64,000 bases of DNA from the NCBI RefSeq assembly GCF_000224145.3, contig NC_020179.2, positions 1,102,406 through 1,166,405 on the forward strand, read 5' to 3'. The number at the start of each line of letters is the position of its first letter. The first letter of the stretch is position 1. Below the pieces are notes generated by a model. That model had not been told where the DNA came from. It saw only the letters and a program-made list of their open reading frames with translations, and made no database searches. Made by a program: the position numbers and the translations under genes. Source of the DNA: Ciona intestinalis (lineage: Eukaryota; Chordata; Ascidiacea; Phlebobranchia; Cionidae). Below, piece after piece: positions 12,431 through 26,300 of this stretch.

Positions 12431-12628
12431 GCATACTGCGGGGTAAGATGGGACACCTTTAGCACCTATAGATGTTCGAATTTTCTAAACGTGTTTTAAA
12501 CAATTAACAAAGGTCTAGATGGAAGTCGTGAGGATACGGTTTTATAATTCTTGGAATGTTCTTTGTTTCTTACCAAATTAGACAATAAAACAGAATGAAA
12601 AGGTGTCCCATATCCATTCACCCAATAT
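12431..12628 (+). repeat. MITE, A/B mosaic
   Basis: The left end is B-like (ATACTGCGGGGTAAGATGGG), the interior and right end A-like (AAAAGGTGTCCCATA). A possible recombinant. Confidence 0.75.
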
Positions 12629-13313
12629 ACTTTATACTAAAAACATTATATGATAGTTCAATTACTTATGTATATTTAAATTCACCATACATGTTAGCGC
12701 ACTCAGTGTCCCAAAACATAACATTGCATAGAAAAGCACTTTAACCTACCAAAACAGGAAGTACTAAACAAAGGCCATGTTGTTTTTATATAAAAATCGA
12801 CCTGTGCGAACTAGGTATAAAGTACACGGTTGATGAGTTAGCGCTTTAAACATCTGTCCAAGTTCTCACACTTTTGTTTGTCGCGTTTTGGTAACTTACG
12901 TGATGCGAGGTAGGTTCCGTTCGGATGTAACAACACGTATCTATATCACGGGTTATACTTTGAAGTGCTCTTAACGTATGACGTAAATTGACAGCAACTA
13001 ACGTTGGCTTCTGACGTAGTATGTTGCTTTTGCTTGAGCGGTATGTGTCTAATGTCCTCTATGGTCATAAAATATTTCAGAAAGCAATAACATAACGTGT
13101 ATACAATGTTACATGTTGGTTGAGTGAAGTGAAAATGTATATGAGAAAGGCTGACGTAACTGTATAGGAGAAAATCCACAACGAAAGAAGTGTGAGAGTC
13201 ACGCTGAAAGTTTGTTTTCACGAACTACCACGTGATACATAGGATCTAATGTATATAATGCGCTCTATAAGTGGATGAAGTACTACTGATTAGACCAGTT
13301 AGTCATTAGAACT

Positions 13314-13433
13314 CTATAGATTTTACAGTGTTAGTTTTTGCCTTGTTTTTGCAGTAAGAGCCTATAGAGTTTCCTATAGATATAATAGTGTTACTTTTTC
13401 CTCAGTTTTTGCAGTAATAGCCTATAGAACAGT
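13314..13433 (+). repeat. 60-bp tandem duplication upstream of 4E-BP start
   Basis: Two imperfect 60-bp units (13314-13373 and 13374-13433). Each starts CTATAGAT and contains a pyrimidine tract, TTTTTGCAG and GCCTATAGA. Each unit therefore holds a good 3' splice acceptor shortly before the first exon. The second acceptor (AG at 13413-13414) lies 38 bases before the ATG and could be a spliced-leader or 5' UTR intron acceptor. Confidence 0.6.
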
Positions 13434-13452
13434 TATTTTTAAGTTAGTGAAT

Positions 13453-14752
13453 ATGAAAACTTTGAGCACCCTTTCGCATGCCACTGAAGCAATGGGAAAA
13501 CTTTCAATGCAAATTGCTCAAAATCAAGAAAAAAACTCAAGCGAGGAAGAAAATGATTCGTCATGGACGACCATTCATATGAGAAAACCTGGGAATAGGA
13601 AACATACAGGACCGCACGGTAGTTAATAGTATTTACGTTTCAGTTATATATAGTATGGTTGGGTATATGGCCCATGTTTACATTCTTATTTATAGTCATA
13701 TATGGTAGTTCACAAGATACAAAACGATTGTTTACAGAACTATATAACCGTATTTTCACGATTCGAAAAATGCGTTATTAAAACTCGATTTGGAAATATG
13801 GAATAAAATGTTCTGAGAGTCCTAAAAATTATCATTAAACTGAATACCGATTAAATAAAAATTTATATATATATTTTTGTGGTTAAATTATTTAAATATT
13901 TTTATACAAATTCTGCAGATGCCAAGAGACCTGTTTCTTGCAGGCATCAGGCACTTGGCCGAACAAGTTCAGCTCCGGTAAATATTCCCAACAGGAGACA
14001 TTCGAAAAATCAACATGAAAAGAAACAGCTTACTAGAGTTAGCAGTCTCGCAGGTGGAATTTCACCAGGAGGTAAAAATAGAAGTGTTTTTATTAAAATT
14101 AGTTACTCACTTTACAGTGAATTAAATTTTGTTATATAGGTTAAACCTTTAGGGGACGTATTTTAAATTTTAGTTGTTTATTTATATTTTAAATTCGCGC
14201 AATGTGGTGTAAAGCCTAAAGTGTTATACTTAATTTCCAATTTAAATTACAGGGAAACACCGATTAACATACAATCGCGACTTTCTACTCGAGTGTCGTC
14301 TATCTCCGCTCTCTTTATCGCCACCCAGCGACCTTCCTGTTATACCCGGGGCAACTGCACCAGCAAAACGACGTCCAAAAAAGAAATCTCTTGGTAGGTG
14401 TATAGTAAGAAGGAATTTCGTTAGCACCTGAATTTCATATTTTGTGATCTTGTTTTGAACAATTAACATCGGTCTATGGGAGTCGTGAAGAAATGGTTTT
14501 ACAAATCTTTGAATATTCTTTGTTTACTACCAAATGAGTCGAGAAAATAGAATGAAAATGTGTTCCATCTTCACCCACCCTACTATAAGTATCAAATAAT
14601 ATTCAAAGTACAATATCCAAACTTTGAGTTTCGTGTTTACGATGCATTGTTTTTTTTTAGAAAAAGTTGACTCGAACATCTCAAACGCCTCTGCTGCTTC
14701 ATTCACCTCGAATGTCTCGAGCGCCACCGACGACGAACATAAGCCGTTATAG
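13453..14752 (+). CDS. EIF4EBP: eIF4E-binding protein (4E-BP family)
   Basis: Four exons, 13453-13618, 13919-14071, 14253-14393 and 14661-14752, all GT/AG with matching phases; 183 residues. Exon 3 encodes YNRDFLLECR, a perfect YxxxxL-phi eIF4E-binding motif. It is followed by LSPLSLSPPSDLPVIPG, which matches the 4E-BP signature (SPxxxxPPxDLPxIPG). 4E-BPs compete with eIF4G for eIF4E and are released by mTORC1 phosphorylation. The positions of human Thr46, Ser65 and Thr70 appear as Ser-Pro sites (ISPGG, LSPL, LSPP). No second TPGG-like site is seen upstream. The C-terminus is SSATDDEHKPL, with no FEMDI-type TOS motif, and no RAIP motif is evident. The N-terminus is about 100 residues longer than in vertebrates, with an acidic-Ser stretch (SSEEENDSS) and a basic stretch. 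Intron 3 carries a MITE. An AATAAA lies at 14869. Confidence 0.9.
14402..14585 (+). repeat. MITE in 4E-BP intron 3
   Basis: Core TTGAACAATTAACATCGGTC and a complete right end (TTCCATCTTCACCCACCCTA). It starts eight bases after the splice donor and makes up most of the intron. Confidence 0.85.
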
Positions 14753-14868
14753 TTGTGTATGCGTGTACATTATTTGCCAGCTATGCATGCTATTGTGTAC
14801 ATTATTTCGCAGCGACCGAACGAAGGGTTCCTTTTTTAAATATTTATTGCTGTGTTGCGTGTGGTCAA

Positions 14869-14874
14869 AATAAA
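14869..14874 (+). promoter_or_regulatory. polyadenylation signal of the 4E-BP gene
   Basis: AATAAA 117 bases after the stop codon, in AT-rich sequence. A likely 3' end signal, inferred from motif and position only. Confidence 0.5.
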
Positions 14875-14980
14875 CTTAAAAGATGTAAATTTGTACTGTT
14901 ACATTGTAGCCAGTCAGAGAAGTGTTTTAAACAGTAAATTACTGAGTGTGTGGATTACACTACATTACTTCAAGTTGATA

Positions 14981-15174
14981 TAGTAGGGTGGGGGAAGACG
15001 GGGAACCTTTAGCGCATATTATTCAAATATCCTGATCGTGTTTTAAACAATTTACAACGGTCTATGGGAGTCGTGGGGGTACGGTTTTATAACTCTTTAA
15101 ATGTTCTTTGTTTACTACCAAATGGAGCGAGAAAACAGAATAAAAGGTGTTTTATTTTTTCCTATTCTGCTATA
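14981..15174 (+). repeat. MITE, subfamily A, between 4E-BP and RPS14
   Basis: Full-length, left end TAGTAGGGTGGGGGAAGACG. The right end is decayed to a T-rich tract. Confidence 0.85.
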
Positions 15175-15741
15175 GCAACTGGTAGTGTAGTCTCTGATTA
15201 GGAACAGATCCTGTTCAATTAGATCAAATAAAAGGTGGTTTATTAAAAGTGGGGGCGATTAAAATGTAAGTTCGACCACTTACGACAGCAAAGAGCAAAA
15301 ACTAAGCGGGTACCATAAAATGTCAGTCTCGTTCTTTTTCCAACATCGAAGCTTGATTCGTGTAAGTTTGTTTGTTGCTTTCAATCCATCTTAATCTCGT
15401 AAATTAGAATCTCATATGGTTGCAGAATATAGCAGTTTAACCGTAAAGATGTTATATTGCAATTTATTCCGTTAGATCAGGTTATTTAGTCAGTTTGGCA
15501 AGTCTGACTCGCACTTAGAAAGAGTACGTGTGATTTTCAGTATGTCTCTTAAATGTTGTTGTTTAGGTGAAGCAGTTACCAGGTAATAATGTTGTACACA
15601 GCTCGTTATTTTAGGCAACTAGTTTAGAACACGGAAACCAATAGTTAAAGAGTTTTGCCAAAAATAGTTCAGTTTATGTAGGCACATTCGGAAAAACTTA
15701 TAACGTGTATTTTGTGACCCCCATGAAAATCTAAAATTTAA

Positions 15742-15751
15742 TTTTTTGCAG
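15742..15751 (+). promoter_or_regulatory. Splice acceptor just before RPS14 start codon
   Basis: Pyrimidine tract TTTTTTGCAG six bases before the ATG. No partner donor could be assigned nearby. In tunicates an unpaired acceptor here would fit spliced-leader trans-splicing; a cis-spliced 5' UTR exon is the alternative. Confidence 0.45.
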
Positions 15752-15757
15752 TGAATC

Positions 15758-18092
<2,335 letters not shown>

Positions 18093-18111
18093 ATTGTCGT
18101 AAAAATATCGA

Positions 18112-18117
18112 AATAAA
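18112..18117 (+). promoter_or_regulatory. polyadenylation signal of RPS14
   Basis: AATAAA 20 bases after the stop codon, consistent with the short 3' UTRs of ribosomal protein mRNAs. Confidence 0.65.
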
Positions 18118-20725
18118 TCGAATGCGTGCAATTTGTATGGAGTTTTTGTTGTACATAAGATGTAAATTATAAATGGCTTTTAATCAAGCATTTGGCAGTG
18201 AAGCCGATTGCCTCAGTTTACTGATTTGTTTATATACTTGCACCAAACTAGTTTGGGTAGAAGAATGCAGTTTTACTCCACAGTGATATGGTATCCTAAA
18301 ATAACCAAAATCTTTATTAGGCCGTAGGCCCTGGATGGCTGTGTTTAATTAATGTAGATTTTGAGCAACTAATTAAGATGATCTTTTGGTCGTTTTATAA
18401 ATCATTTTGTTATAGGTAAGAAAAAAATCAGTTTGTGGCTCAAACTTCTGCTGTAATGTATATCTGTTTAAATAGGCTAGTGAGCTATTCAAAAACCAAT
18501 GTTGACAGGAACTTACAAGTATTTTCAACCAAATAAAAATGTAAACTTGACGGGCAATATGAAACGAAGCGGAATTCGAGTGCTTGCTTTTTGATCAATT
18601 AATTTTCATTTTTTTAGGAATTAAGAATTTCGTGTTTACTACAATTTTAAACGTCTAAAAACACTTATAAATTATAAATGGCACACTTGAATGCACCTAA
18701 ACTAAGTCGTATAAATATTTAATTTGGTATTGGCGTTGAACCTACGCTGTCGTCAACATATATCTTAAAATATGTTTGCTATTAGGGGTGGTTTGATTTT
18801 TTTGCAGGAGGACGTTAATCTTTTAACTTGATGCAGAGTATAGAAACTTTTTATGACTTTGTGTTTTATATATAGACTAAAATAAGCATTTTTCACATCA
18901 GAACAAGCATTAACATTTATTAAACAACAGTTGGCCAATTTTATATAATTTTTGTCCCCTAGCCTAGAAAATGCAAAAAACACGTTTTTTGCTATTCTGA
19001 TAATGGCGGGAAATGTGACAAACGCAACGTTGACATAAAAAGTCATTTAATTTCCGCCCAGCAAATCTTTTAACATCGTTTAAAACTACTTAGATTATTC
19101 CCAAACTTATCACATTTCAAATATTTTCACTTTTTCTCATAACTTTTATATTCTATGATCTAGTGCTTTGTGCTGTAATCACTGCGATTTGAAAGGTTAC
19201 GCCTCCGTTTTACGGTTGGTTTGATTTCGCAATCGTATTTGGTCATCCTTTGCCACGGGCCACCGCCTCGACGAGAAGTTTCGTAAAATCGTTTGTAATT
19301 TTCCGTCCATGTTACCCAAAGACTTAATGCACAGGCAAGTGTATTTTATATGTTGTGTATATGTAAATTATGCCATGCGCGAATGAATTAGAAGTTTGTT
19401 AATGAGCAATTACGCTTGTGTAAACATTCTACCGCAAGTTCCCCTTTTTCAAATATGCGCGCTACCGTTGCTGTGTACATAAATGTAACTACAAACTTTC
19501 GTAACCGTTTAAACACTACTTCTTAAAGTTAACATATAAGTTTTAATATTATATCATGTAACCTTTTGCAGAAGCAAAGCCAGGAAATGGCCATTTCCGC
19601 TCAATTATTGCAAGTATGCTGCATTTCCTTCTTCTTTATTGGCCCATATCGAAGTACATTAAATAGGTAAGTTTCATTAAAATACTTAAAAATAATTATA
19701 TAAATAATCATATATAATATATTTAATATATAAATAATTATAAAAAACCGTAGACTAATATATAAAATATATATTTCAATAAATTGTATAACTAGATAAA
19801 TTATATGTAGGGATTCCATTCCAAATATATATAAAATGAATACTTTTAATGCTTCAGTTTGCAAACAACTAGCTACTTTTATGAAATTCATGTCAAAAAA
19901 GCATAAAATAATAATGATAATCACTCTGCAAATATTGTAACCTGAATTTGTATGGTACAAAGTAGAACCTATGCTATGCACAGTGGTATGTTTATATAGG
20001 TTTTGTTTGAGAACAGTTCTGTTTAACTTTCATGTTGTACAAGTATGTGTGTACATAGGCACCGAACCTGGGGTGGCAGGGTAGGCAGGGTAGGCAGGCC
20101 AACCCTGGAATTTCACACACTGCATTAATCAGGAAATATTAAAACCAAGAAGTTTAATTTATTTCAAAGGTTTGGGTGTCTAACTATCCCTGCCTCCACT
20201 GCATTTTTAGAAGTATATCAGCCATGTGTGTGTACATAAAAGTTTGTCACTTGCACACACTTAAGCTTATGTACACACTACACATGGTACACCTTTGAAC
20301 AGTGTGTTCAACCTTTCAGTTGAAAAACACCACGTAAAACCACTCAATTTTGCTGTAGTACTTGTACTACAGATTAGAAAGTTTGCTTTTGTGCAAAGGA
20401 TATTTGAAATACATATTTTTCTACTGATTCGATGTGATTTTTGGGCTTTTTTATTATAGTTTAACATGGCGGTATAAGTTATAAAAAAACTGTGCTCAGA
20501 TATTTTTTCAAATAAATAAAATTATGCAGATTTTTGAAGAAAACCCAACATTTGACAATGCTGTGAAGCAGGGCTTTTTTCAATTTAACATATGCTCATT
20601 AATATAGTAGTTACTAGTTAGGTCCTATGGTATTATGTAATGAGTCAACTCTCAGGTCCCTTGACAAGCCTTGTGGTATGACCTCAGTTCTTACTCATAT
20701 TATAATAAAATGGGTTAGGACTACA

Positions 20726-20985
20726 AAGTAAAAGACACCTCATTAAAATGGTAGAAATAAAGTTTTGTACTGTATTAAAAAAAATCGGTTTATTATTGGC
20801 TAGTTAACATTAATGATAGTTACACTCATAGAGACTGGAATGTATTTGGCCTTCCAAGTAAAAGACCACGGATCTAAATAGTAAAAACAATTTTGTTCTA
20901 CTATACTGTATATATTGATAAAAATATGGTTTGTTATTAGCCAGTTAACATTAATGATAGTAATAATAATAATTGTAGGGAAGTC
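20726..20985 (+). repeat. Degenerate 130-bp tandem duplication
   Basis: Units begin AAGTAAAAGAC at 20726 and 20856. Both contain TTAACATTAATGATAGT after a TTTRTTATTRGCYAG stretch. Confidence 0.6.
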
Positions 20986-23315
20986 CTAAACAGTAGTGTT
21001 TGTGTATTTGTTATTATAATTTCTTTAAGTTTTCACTTAATAGAGAAAGAATGGGTAATTAATGTCTTGTTTTTCTATCATTTGAATTTCAGTATAATTA
21101 ATGCAAATCTCACAGCACTAATACCTATAAAAAAAACAACATTTGCATAAAAATAACACGTCAACCGTATATATGCTAAAACAAACAAAATTTAAATTTA
21201 TCTAGCACTGTAACAGTTAATAGTCACTGATAGTCATATGATATGAAACACTACAACAGTGGTCAAGGTCAAGTTTCAGCCCTCAAATTGGTATAATGGT
21301 AAAACGGCAAATTACTTCTAGTTGATGTTTTTCTTTAAAGAAATTTTGAAAGTATGTGGTACTGCAGGAAGTTTGTGATGGGAAGTTATTGTAGTGTTTC
21401 CTTGTGTTTGTTGTGACCATAACAGTTATTCAAATACTCTAACCAGGCACCAGTACTGTATATGGTAGAAGAGTTATTGAACGACAGATTAATCAGAGTT
21501 AAATAAAGGAAAGTAACTGTATCACATTCCATCTTTTAGTTAAAATGTTCCAGACTTAAATCATTTTAAAATTTAATCAGGTTTTGCATTTTTTTGTAAA
21601 GTATTTAGTTTTAGGCCTGACTTACTGAATAGCTTTTAGGTTATGCGGAATTGACTTTATCACAAAAGTTAATAAATTGCAATCTAGGTTATATAATTGA
21701 AATGTGATTTTACTTGTTTAAATATATTTACTAGGTCAAACATAAAGTTCCATGATTATTATTATTTTAATATATATCATTTATGTAAAGGTTTCCTATT
21801 CATATAATAAAGGCAAACTATAAAACGGATGGAAGGTGTACATTTGGCATTGGTTTTTTGGTATTTGTCCATGTATGTCCCTTTTTATTTTAACAGCTTC
21901 CTTTCTCAGCCCAATGGTGCTGTATTAAATCTATTACCTTGTTTTGTGTCTCCTTAGTTATCTGCTTAGTAAAATGTAATTGAGATTTAAGACATAAATT
22001 TGAACTAGGTTAGAAACATCACAGGGAGATGTGAATTCCTCACTCCTATTATAATTAGGGCATCTGTTCCTCGGCGCTGTTTAATCCAGATTTTATTCCA
22101 TTGGTGAAAGCAATTGGCGCCGTGACGCAGCGGGTGTTTGACGTAGAATAGGAAAAATGGGCAGATGGCCCAGATATAATTCAAAGGGCTCTCGCGCCTG
22201 TACTAGCCGATACAGTCTTATTCTGCGTGTTATTCTTAACCAAAGCTGCTTTTCCGGCCATTTACTTACACAGAGACCGCATTCCAATTTGCAACGCGGA
22301 AATCACGCCGCCGATCTTAAATGCCTTTGGTGACGTAGAGCATTGGGAATTCGAATACTCCCTTTTCCTTATTCGGTCTGACGTCGCTGCGGCCTGAACC
22401 ACCGCTCGCACCATAGTCAGTCCTGTTCCTCTGGACACAGCCAGAAGTACAGCACGAGGTATAGCAAGATAAAGTTCGCGGTAGAATAGTTTTTTGCCAG
22501 AAGCAGTTTACACAGATAATAGCGTTGAAAGTGACCGCATTAAAACTACTCTTTACGGTTTAATGGACGCTTATAAGGTTACAGGGCAAAATAATACCGC
22601 GTCTTTTAAACGGGAAATGTGATACGACAACCCATAATCTACCGCGGCATTTTCGCGGTCCCATAGGTTTTCCGTTAATCTTAGACCAGCGACTTGCACC
22701 TGCCGTATTAGCAACGAGCCAGCGCCGCTTGCCATCGTATTCCCGCTGAGCTTGTATATGTACGCTGACACTATCCAGGTGTCTTAAACATACGCAGAAG
22801 CTTGAAGGCCAGTTATAAAGTGGCGCAGTAGAACGCCGTTCCATCAATAAAAACAGGGCGTGTCGTAACGGAAGGCTGTGCTTTTTTCCTTGTACACAAC
22901 GCTAGCGAGAGAGTAATACTTCGTGTCCGCCAGGGACCAGCCTGTTAGTATGTAATGTTATTACAGCAGACGAGACTATAAACTATAAAACTAAATTACA
23001 GTGAATCATACCAGTAAAACGCTAAGATTTTCGAAGATCGTGCAATGAGCGAATTTTTGTGGCGTGTATTTCCAGGCGAGTTAACTTCAAAGGCTGTTTA
23101 TTTACCAGATTGCCAGGCGGAGTTCATTCAATTACGCGCCCTTTACTTAATGGAATCCCAAAGGCCTAGCAGAGGAACAGTGTCGAAATGTCTTATGTTA
23201 TATTTAGTATCAAATAAGGGGCACTTTGGCGACTTACAAGTCAATAGGACACACTGAAAGCTTGTAGTTCTCAGGCTAAATACCACATAAGGCTTATTCC
23301 TAGCATTGTTATGTA

Positions 23316-26300
23316 ATGGTTGTTTGTCCCTTATGCTTGACCGCGTTTGTTTTCTTTTACAGTCACCAGACTTTGGCTAATGACTGGTTCAAGAAGTATT
23401 TGGCCACCAAAACACCCTACGCATCCAAGCCAGAAGATTCCCTTTATGACCAACGCCCATGGATTGCGTCCGAAATTCCCAAGGTATGAATAAGTATTGA
23501 TCGACTAGCTTGTGTTGCGTTGCTGCCATAGCCGAAGGGCAAAAGAGAGATTCAGATCAATACCGTGGGTGATCTATAGTGTGTGCTCGTGCGATTCTGG
23601 TTAAGCCTATCTCCGCCCATGTCCGTCGTTGCTGTCTTGCCATTATCTTTACAGGCATCCGCGAATACTTCGGAATTTGTATAGCCTGTTTCAGACGCTG
23701 TATAGACAGCGGTGCTGAAAGCCGGTGGGAGCGAAGGCCCACGGAATGCCGATAAATTAAATCGTTGAATGAAATGAATGTCTGGAACAGGAGTTTGTGA
23801 GTTTAGCAGGCATAGTCGTTGGAAGACCTCAATTCACAATTCTAACGCTTGTTGTCTTAGCAACAAAACAGGCGGTTTTCACATTAACCAAGTTTGAATT
23901 TTGCCTGTTTGATCTAATGGTTATACAACGAGTGTGTGTATGCGCGCACGCGTCTTGTGCGTGTGTGCCTTGTGTGCGTAACAGGCCTTTGAAAAATGGC
24001 CTAAAAGCGTCATGCGGGATATCTAATGCATTTTTAATAAGGTCTGAATCATCGGTTTACTGTTAGATGTAACACCTACATGGCGTATCATTAAAATACT
24101 ACTACCAGCATAGGAGAAGTAGTTAAGTTAGCTCACTATTATATAATGGCTCTATGTTTAGGACTACAAAGTGCTTCATATTGATGCGCTTTACCGACAT
24201 GGGACCAGGTTCCCTAGCAAGCAGAAGTTATTAGTCTGGTGGGAGCAATTGAGCGGGCTGAATAGGACCATTGACAACAAGATCTTGGCCGAAACGTTAT
24301 CAGTAAGTATCGTTGATATTTTAAATTCTGTACTGTTCTGAATGTAGCTTGTCAGTGTTGTGTTTAACAATGCAGATATGGAATCAATCGTTTCCAAATC
24401 ACCGCCATTACACTTTGCACAAGACAGGCTGGATTGAGCATGAAAATTTAGCCGCAAACTTGTATAAGATGGCGCCACAGTTATTTAAGAGCATTCTGCA
24501 TACCAATGACCGACAAAGTGCGTTACGTAAAATAGTACATTTTGCTGCATCATTATACCCGCTTTAATTCCGGCCTAATTTCAGTCGTTTATTTGTACAA
24601 AACCTAACCGTGTACAGCCTACAAAGTAAGCTAAACAAGCGCCCCTTTTTCAGGCTCTCTGCATGTTCTTTCCAGCCATAAGATAAGAGTCCTAGCGAGT
24701 GCCCGAGCTTTTCTCTCTCAGCTTTTATGTCTAGTGGAACAAGGTAGTGAAGTATTCTATTGTTCTGCGCGCTGAAGTTCGTTTTGAGTGGCCCGAATGT
24801 TTTGCTTTAAAAGAACCCAAAAATGGAAAACTCCTATGCTTACCGAAACAATTCCTAAGTATGCCATTGTGCGAGGTTTTAAGTGTGCTTCAGTGCCGAA
24901 ATGTTTTTTTCGCAAGATAGCCTTAAATTCCTTTATAACCGAGTGGTTAGTGTATAGACCTGCCAGGCGCCTATATATAGTCAGGAAGCTGACGATCAAT
25001 TCAATGCATTGTTAATACACAGGGAAGTGCGAGAGGTATCAGCCATGGAAAGTTCTAGAAGATACGGCTGATGTGACGTATTCAGGAGTAGAGGTGCAAG
25101 TCAACCGGTCCCAACTACGCCCATTTGATTCGTGCTCACGGTATGATTATAGTGTTAAGTGTCATTTGCCTTCACTTTCATTTAATTCGTATCAGGTATG
25201 AAAAGCTTATGCACGAGAACGAGGCTGGTTCTTCTGAATACAACAAATTCTTCCTTTCTAGCCATTGGCAAGCACTGAAGCGAGAAATATCCGCTCATTT
25301 TAATGGTAAATGGAAATAATTTTACCCACTGAATAATACATGGGCTATTACAGTATCTGCCTATCCTAGCGTACATACCTCTTAATAGTGCGTTGTCAGC
25401 CGAACAGCTTGTCGAGTCGTTTATGGCAATTGTGTGTTAACAAGTCCTCTTATCTCGAAATATAGGTTACAACGTAGCAGACGCGGATGTTCTATCATTA
25501 TACCAGCTATGTGCTTTTGATCTGGCGCTGTACGGACGAAACGAGCTATGTGCAAACTTTAGTGAATACTTCTTCGAGGTAATGGTTAAAAACGTTTTAG
25601 GATTTGTATGAGTTTTGCGTACATTTTTCGGCGGTTGTCGTTCAGTCATTCTATGCATACGTGCTATACCGGTTTGCATAGATTGTCCGAACATTAACAG
25701 CCGAAGGCCATCTTCAAACGCAAGAATTAAGTTTAAGTTCCGACTAAAATCAATACGAAGCTAAAACAACAGTAAAACCCTTTTATCTCCAGCTGCTAGA
25801 GTACGCCTCGGACTTAAAACACTATTACAAAACCGGCTACGGGTTTGGCATAAATTACCACCTAGCTTGCCCTATTTTAGAAGATATGCTATTTAAGCTG
25901 GATAAGGCCGTACAAGCTGGCGGATCCACGTATGTATTATATACCTACGCTCAAGTTTTGTATACTGATATTGTATATGTTGCAGAAATGGGTCCGTCGT
26001 GCTACGATTCGGACATGCTGAGACCTTGATTCCTTTTCTGTGTTTGTTGGGGTTATACAAGGACGATACACCACTTACCGCACAGAGTTTTTCATTACAC
26101 CGCAACGCCCGAAAATTTCGGTGAATTTTCGTTCTTTATTTTCCATACAAACTGCCGTCGGCCTGCCAGGCGCGTAGGAGTGCTATGCATTATTCAAGCT
26201 ATTGATTAATTGATCTATTGATTCCCAGAGCACATGCAGCGTTATAACGCTGTTCGCTTAACCAGTCGGCAGGGAGCTTGTAACGTTTTGGTCGTGTCGC

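Larger units (their letters stand above)
11083..13313. other. Intergenic stretch with two MITE copies
   Basis: Apart from MITEs at 11808 and 12431, no exon, RNA gene or known motif is recognised. Confidence 0.35.
18093..23315. other. Gene-poor interval RPS14 to MINPP1
   Basis: AT-rich, with a (TA)-rich patch at 19670-19800, a GCAGGGTAG short tandem near 20073-20095 and a 130-bp tandem duplication. At about 22.04-22.96 kb there is a clearly GC-richer stretch upstream of MINPP1 with minus-strand ORFs of 64-95 codons. I recognise none of these. It may be a promoter/CpG-rich region. Confidence 0.4.

Noticed and set aside
19601-19981. 126-codon minus ORF
   Set aside because: Ile/Tyr/Phe-rich product of a (TA)-rich stretch, no splice or family support.
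22093-22847. Minus ORFs of 64-95 codons upstream of MINPP1
   Set aside because: Longer than expected only because the region is GC-rich; no recognised domain or splice structure.
23045-23257. ORF of 70 codons as the first exon of MINPP1
   Set aside because: It lacks a signal peptide. The ATG at 23316 reads without splicing into the gene and gives a good signal peptide after an in-frame stop.
24349-24567. Unspliced end of MINPP1 exon 3 at a nearby stop
   Set aside because: Splicing at 24526 joins in phase to an exon encoding the expected [14 protein letters not shown] segment.
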